Assembly: GCA_946546075.1 (NCBI GenBank) | Contig: CAMNNV010000052.1 | Coordinates: forward strand, 1 to 7,756 | Source of the DNA: an uncultured Bacillota bacterium | GTDB lineage: Bacteria > Bacillota > Clostridia > Peptostreptococcales > Anaerovoracaceae | DNA: 7,756 nucleotides | Reading direction: 5' to 3' | Shown here: positions 6,377 to 7,756 of the stretch, piece by piece | Layout of the letters: every line of letters begins with the position of its first letter | Numbering within the stretch: position 1 is the stretch's first letter | Translations under genes and position numbers: made by a program | The notes under the pieces: model-generated | What the model saw: only the letters and a program-made list of their open reading frames with translations | What the model was told of the DNA's origin: nothing | The model's database searches: none

Positions 6377-6410
6377 CAGTTTTTGTATTTTTATTCAGAG
6401 CGAGTTCTGA

Positions 6411-6762
6411 TCAGAACAGCAGATGCGCGATCGGACAGACGATGAGGATACTTATAATAGTACGTTCCAGGAAGATCACGAAGAGCTCCAGAATGTTCAC
6501 AGGGAGCTTGGATCCCAGTATCAAGCCACCGACTTCATCAAGGAAAAGTACCTGGGTGATGGAGATCACTGCGACGATGAACTTCGTCATATCTGCAGCA
6601 CCGGGTCCTGAAATGATGATGGCCGGAGTAAACATATCTGTAAATCCGACGACCATCGTGGACACAGCTGCCTTTGTATTTGATGGGGATCATGATGATC
6701 ACGATCCCGATGATCGACGGGATGAGAAAGCCCGCCATCAGTTTTGCTCTGTGTTTATCCAT
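6411..6762 (-). pseudogene. YjiH-like membrane transporter remnant with internal deletion
   Basis: Two parts of one membrane protein gene remain. The 5' part (ATG 6760-6762, about 31 codons) encodes a short polar start, then FLIPSIIGIVIIMIPIKYKG, as at the N-terminus of YjiH/nucleoside-recognition (Gate) proteins. The 3' part is in another frame from about 6675 to the TGA at 6411. It encodes AVSTMVVGFTDMF, then VGGLILGSKLPVNILELFVIFL and IAHLLF, like the C-terminus of the same family. Full-length Firmicutes members are about 430-470 residues as I recall, so about three quarters of the gene is missing and the junction (around 6670-6690) shifts the frame. The ribosome binding site (AGGA, 7-8 bases before ATG) and promoter look intact, so decay may be recent. 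A 3' ORF start at 6663-6665 is internal and probably not used. Confidence 0.75.
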
Positions 6763-6793
6763 GTTACCTTCCTCGGATTTTTTATGCGAGGAG

Positions 6794-6802
6794 ATTATAT
6801 CA
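6794..6802 (-). promoter_or_regulatory. Extended -10 promoter of the YjiH-like remnant
   Basis: The minus strand reads TGATATAAT, with the TATAAT hexamer at 6794-6799, the same nine bases as the nhaC promoter. No good -35 is seen. It is about 30 bases before the ATG at 6760-6762 and is back to back with the budA promoter. Confidence 0.6.
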
Positions 6803-6828
6803 TATTTGGAGAGTATAATTGAATGTTG

Positions 6829-6837
6829 TGGTATGAT
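6829..6837 (+). promoter_or_regulatory. Probable extended -10 promoter of budA
   Basis: TGGTATGAT gives TGn plus TATGAT (5 of 6 to consensus), predicting a start near 6844 and a leader of about 35 bases to the ATG at 6880. An alternative TATAAT at 6814-6819 lacks a -35 or TG extension. The 117-bp gap to the divergent YjiH remnant contains both promoters and no other recognisable signal. Confidence 0.4.
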
Positions 6838-6879
6838 AATGATGATAGTTACTGCGCCTTTTGATTTTAGGTGGATGAG

Positions 6880-7602
6880 ATGAAGATGTTTCAGGTATCA
6901 ACACTGCAGGCTCTTGCACTTGGATATTCCCGTTCCGTTGTAACAGTCAGGCAGCTGCTGGAGCACGGCAGCATAGGACTTGGCACTTTTGAAGATGTGA
7001 ACGGTGAAATGATCGTTGTGGACGGGCAGTGCTTCCGGGCTACGGAAGATGGCACTGCTTATGAAGCCGCTCCGGATATGGGAGTCCCTTTCGCTTCTGT
7101 CGCTTCGGCTGACGCCGGCTTGGAATTTGATATAGAAAAGATCGGTGATATCGAAAAGCTCAAGGAGATCCTCACTTTGAAGATCGAGGAGGATTTCGGG
7201 CTGAACAGCATGCACATCGCCAGGATCGACGGTTCATTTGGGATCGTGCGTGCCCGTTCCGAATCCGCATACCGCTCCCACCACGTGGATCTCAAAGATA
7301 TCCTCTCCAAGACGCAGCGGGACTTCGCCTTCGAGAATATCAGCGGCTCGCTGGTATGCATCTACTACCCTGACTACATGGATGGGATCAATGCTCCCGG
7401 CTGGCATATCCATTTCTTATCGGAAGACAAAACGAAAGGCGGACACGTATTCGATCTGTCCATTTCCGAGGCACAGGTGATGCTGTCTAAGATCAACGAG
7501 ATCGAGATCCAGCTGCCGAGCGAGCCGGCATTCGATACTTACTCGCTCAAGCAGGCTTCGGGGGATGACATCAAGAAAGTGGAACAAGGAGACGGGAGAT
7601 AG
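6880..7602 (+). CDS. budA: Alpha-acetolactate decarboxylase
   Basis: Converts alpha-acetolactate to acetoin plus CO2 in the cytoplasm, the committing step toward acetoin and 2,3-butanediol. The protein of 240 residues has family blocks in order: FQVSTLQALALGY near the start, LLEHGSIGLGTF (27-38 from this start), GEMIVVDG (42-49; E43 matches a conserved acidic residue), then GWHIHFLSEDKTKGGHVFDL. The last block supplies the zinc ligands H176, H178 and H189, with the family spacing HxH and 11 residues to the third. IVRARS (122-127) probably holds the active-site arginine. ATG 6880 is chosen because AGGTGG (6869-6874) sits 5 bases upstream. A GTG at 6871 would overlap that site, and ATG 6886 is also possible. 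No acetolactate synthase gene is in the window. The gene is divergent from its left neighbour and abuts a truncated toxin gene on the right. Confidence 0.93.
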   Translation: MKMFQVSTLQALALGYSRSVVTVRQLLEHGSIGLGTFEDVNGEMIVVDGQCFRATEDGTAYEAAPDMGVPFASVASADAGLEFDIEKIGDIEKLKEILTLKIEEDFGLNSMHIARIDGSFGIVRARSESAYRSHHVDLKDILSKTQRDFAFENISGSLVCIYYPDYMDGINAPGWHIHFLSEDKTKGGHVFDLSISEAQVMLSKINEIEIQLPSEPAFDTYSLKQASGDDIKKVEQGDGR

Positions 7603-7686
7603 ACGTTTGAGATCATAACCACGTTTCTTGATACGTTTGTAGTCTTTGCGAAATTTTGTGGTAGTAACTAGCTGTAGCATGCTCAT
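7600..7686 (-). pseudogene. Truncated YafQ-family toxin gene (5' fragment)
   Basis: From ATG 7678-7680 (or 7684-7686) the frame encodes MLQLVTTTKFRKDYKRIKKR then GYDLKRL, the typical N-terminus of YafQ/RelE-type mRNA-cleaving toxins. Similarity stops at about residue 26, exactly where the antisense of the budA stop begins. The open frame continues to 7417, but those ~60 residues are budA antisense and lack the YafQ histidines and tryptophan needed for RNA cleavage. Type II toxins of this group are about 90 residues, so more than two thirds is lost. The gene starts with a 4-base ATGA overlap or a few bases after the antitoxin stop, the usual antitoxin-toxin order. Confidence 0.78.
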
Positions 7687-7756
7687 TCCTCTGCATCAAG
7701 TTCATCAAGATCCCTGAATCTGCCAGATTCTACATCTTCAAGCCCATTTTGAATCT
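7683..7756 (-). CDS. DinJ/RelB-type antitoxin, C-terminal 23 residues, cut by window edge
   Basis: The frame encodes IQNGLEDVESGRFRDLDELD then AEE and a TGA at 7683-7685. The acidic GLEDVESGRF-like ending is seen in antitoxins paired with YafQ-type toxins, and the stop overlaps the toxin start. Only the C-terminus is visible, so the family is judged mainly from its partner. With the toxin gene truncated, it may be an orphan antitoxin or itself decaying. Confidence 0.6.
   Translation of the reverse strand, partial: IQNGLEDVESGRFRDLDELDAEE

Noticed and set aside
6405..6418. Perfect 14-bp palindrome GTTCTGATCAGAAC over the stop of the YjiH remnant
   Set aside because: One perfect 14-bp palindrome is about what chance gives in 7.7 kb. 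It has no loop and no T run, so it is not a terminator.
7603..7640. Three copies of ACGTTT after budA
   Set aside because: Irregularly spaced six-base words inside the toxin fragment; they form no hairpin with a T run and are probably chance.

Overview
The window reads as a chromosomal segment of an anaerobic, low-to-mid GC Gram-positive bacterium of the class Clostridia. Signs of this are strong AGGAGG-type ribosome binding sites, extended -10 promoters, an oxygen-sensitive class III ribonucleotide reductase as a full operon, and clostridial-looking versions of NhaC, acyl-ACP thioesterase and a YjiH-like transporter. No RNA gene, insertion sequence, CRISPR array or phage gene is visible. The order is inferred from family resemblance only; no database was searched.

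Layout, left to right. Positions 1-3147 hold a minus-strand operon read right to left: an NhaC-type Na+/H+ antiporter, then an unrecognised membrane-anchored protein with fibronectin-III-like beta-sandwich domains, then an acyl-ACP thioesterase cut by the left edge. Positions 3160-3296 hold the antiporter's ribosome binding site and extended -10 promoter. The same gap holds a strong intrinsic terminator of the preceding operon.

Positions 3297-6274 hold that operon, also minus strand: nrdD (class III ribonucleotide reductase), a 55-residue ORF, and nrdG (activating radical-SAM enzyme). The 55-residue ORF carries the RxxGYL glycyl-radical motif that the large NrdD chain lacks. It lies in the same reading frame as nrdD behind two consecutive stop codons, with its own strong ribosome binding site, and its stop overlaps the nrdG start. 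The enzyme therefore appears to be encoded as a split catalytic chain plus a separate glycyl-radical domain. Upstream (6323-6376) are a near-consensus promoter and two NrdR-box-like sites 32 bp apart, one filling the -35/-10 spacer, which predicts NrdR repression.

Positions 6411-7756 look like a zone of gene loss and rearrangement. A YjiH-like membrane transporter is reduced to its first ~30 and last ~85 codons in different frames. A divergent alpha-acetolactate decarboxylase gene (budA/alsD) looks intact. Immediately after its stop lies the amputated 5' end of a YafQ-family toxin gene, reading toward budA, behind the tail of its antitoxin gene, which runs off the right edge.

The most interesting item is the split NrdD with a free-standing glycyl-radical subunit. 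Next are the unknown fibronectin-like protein tied to NhaC by a back-to-back TAG-TTG junction, and the toxin remnant fused to antisense budA sequence.
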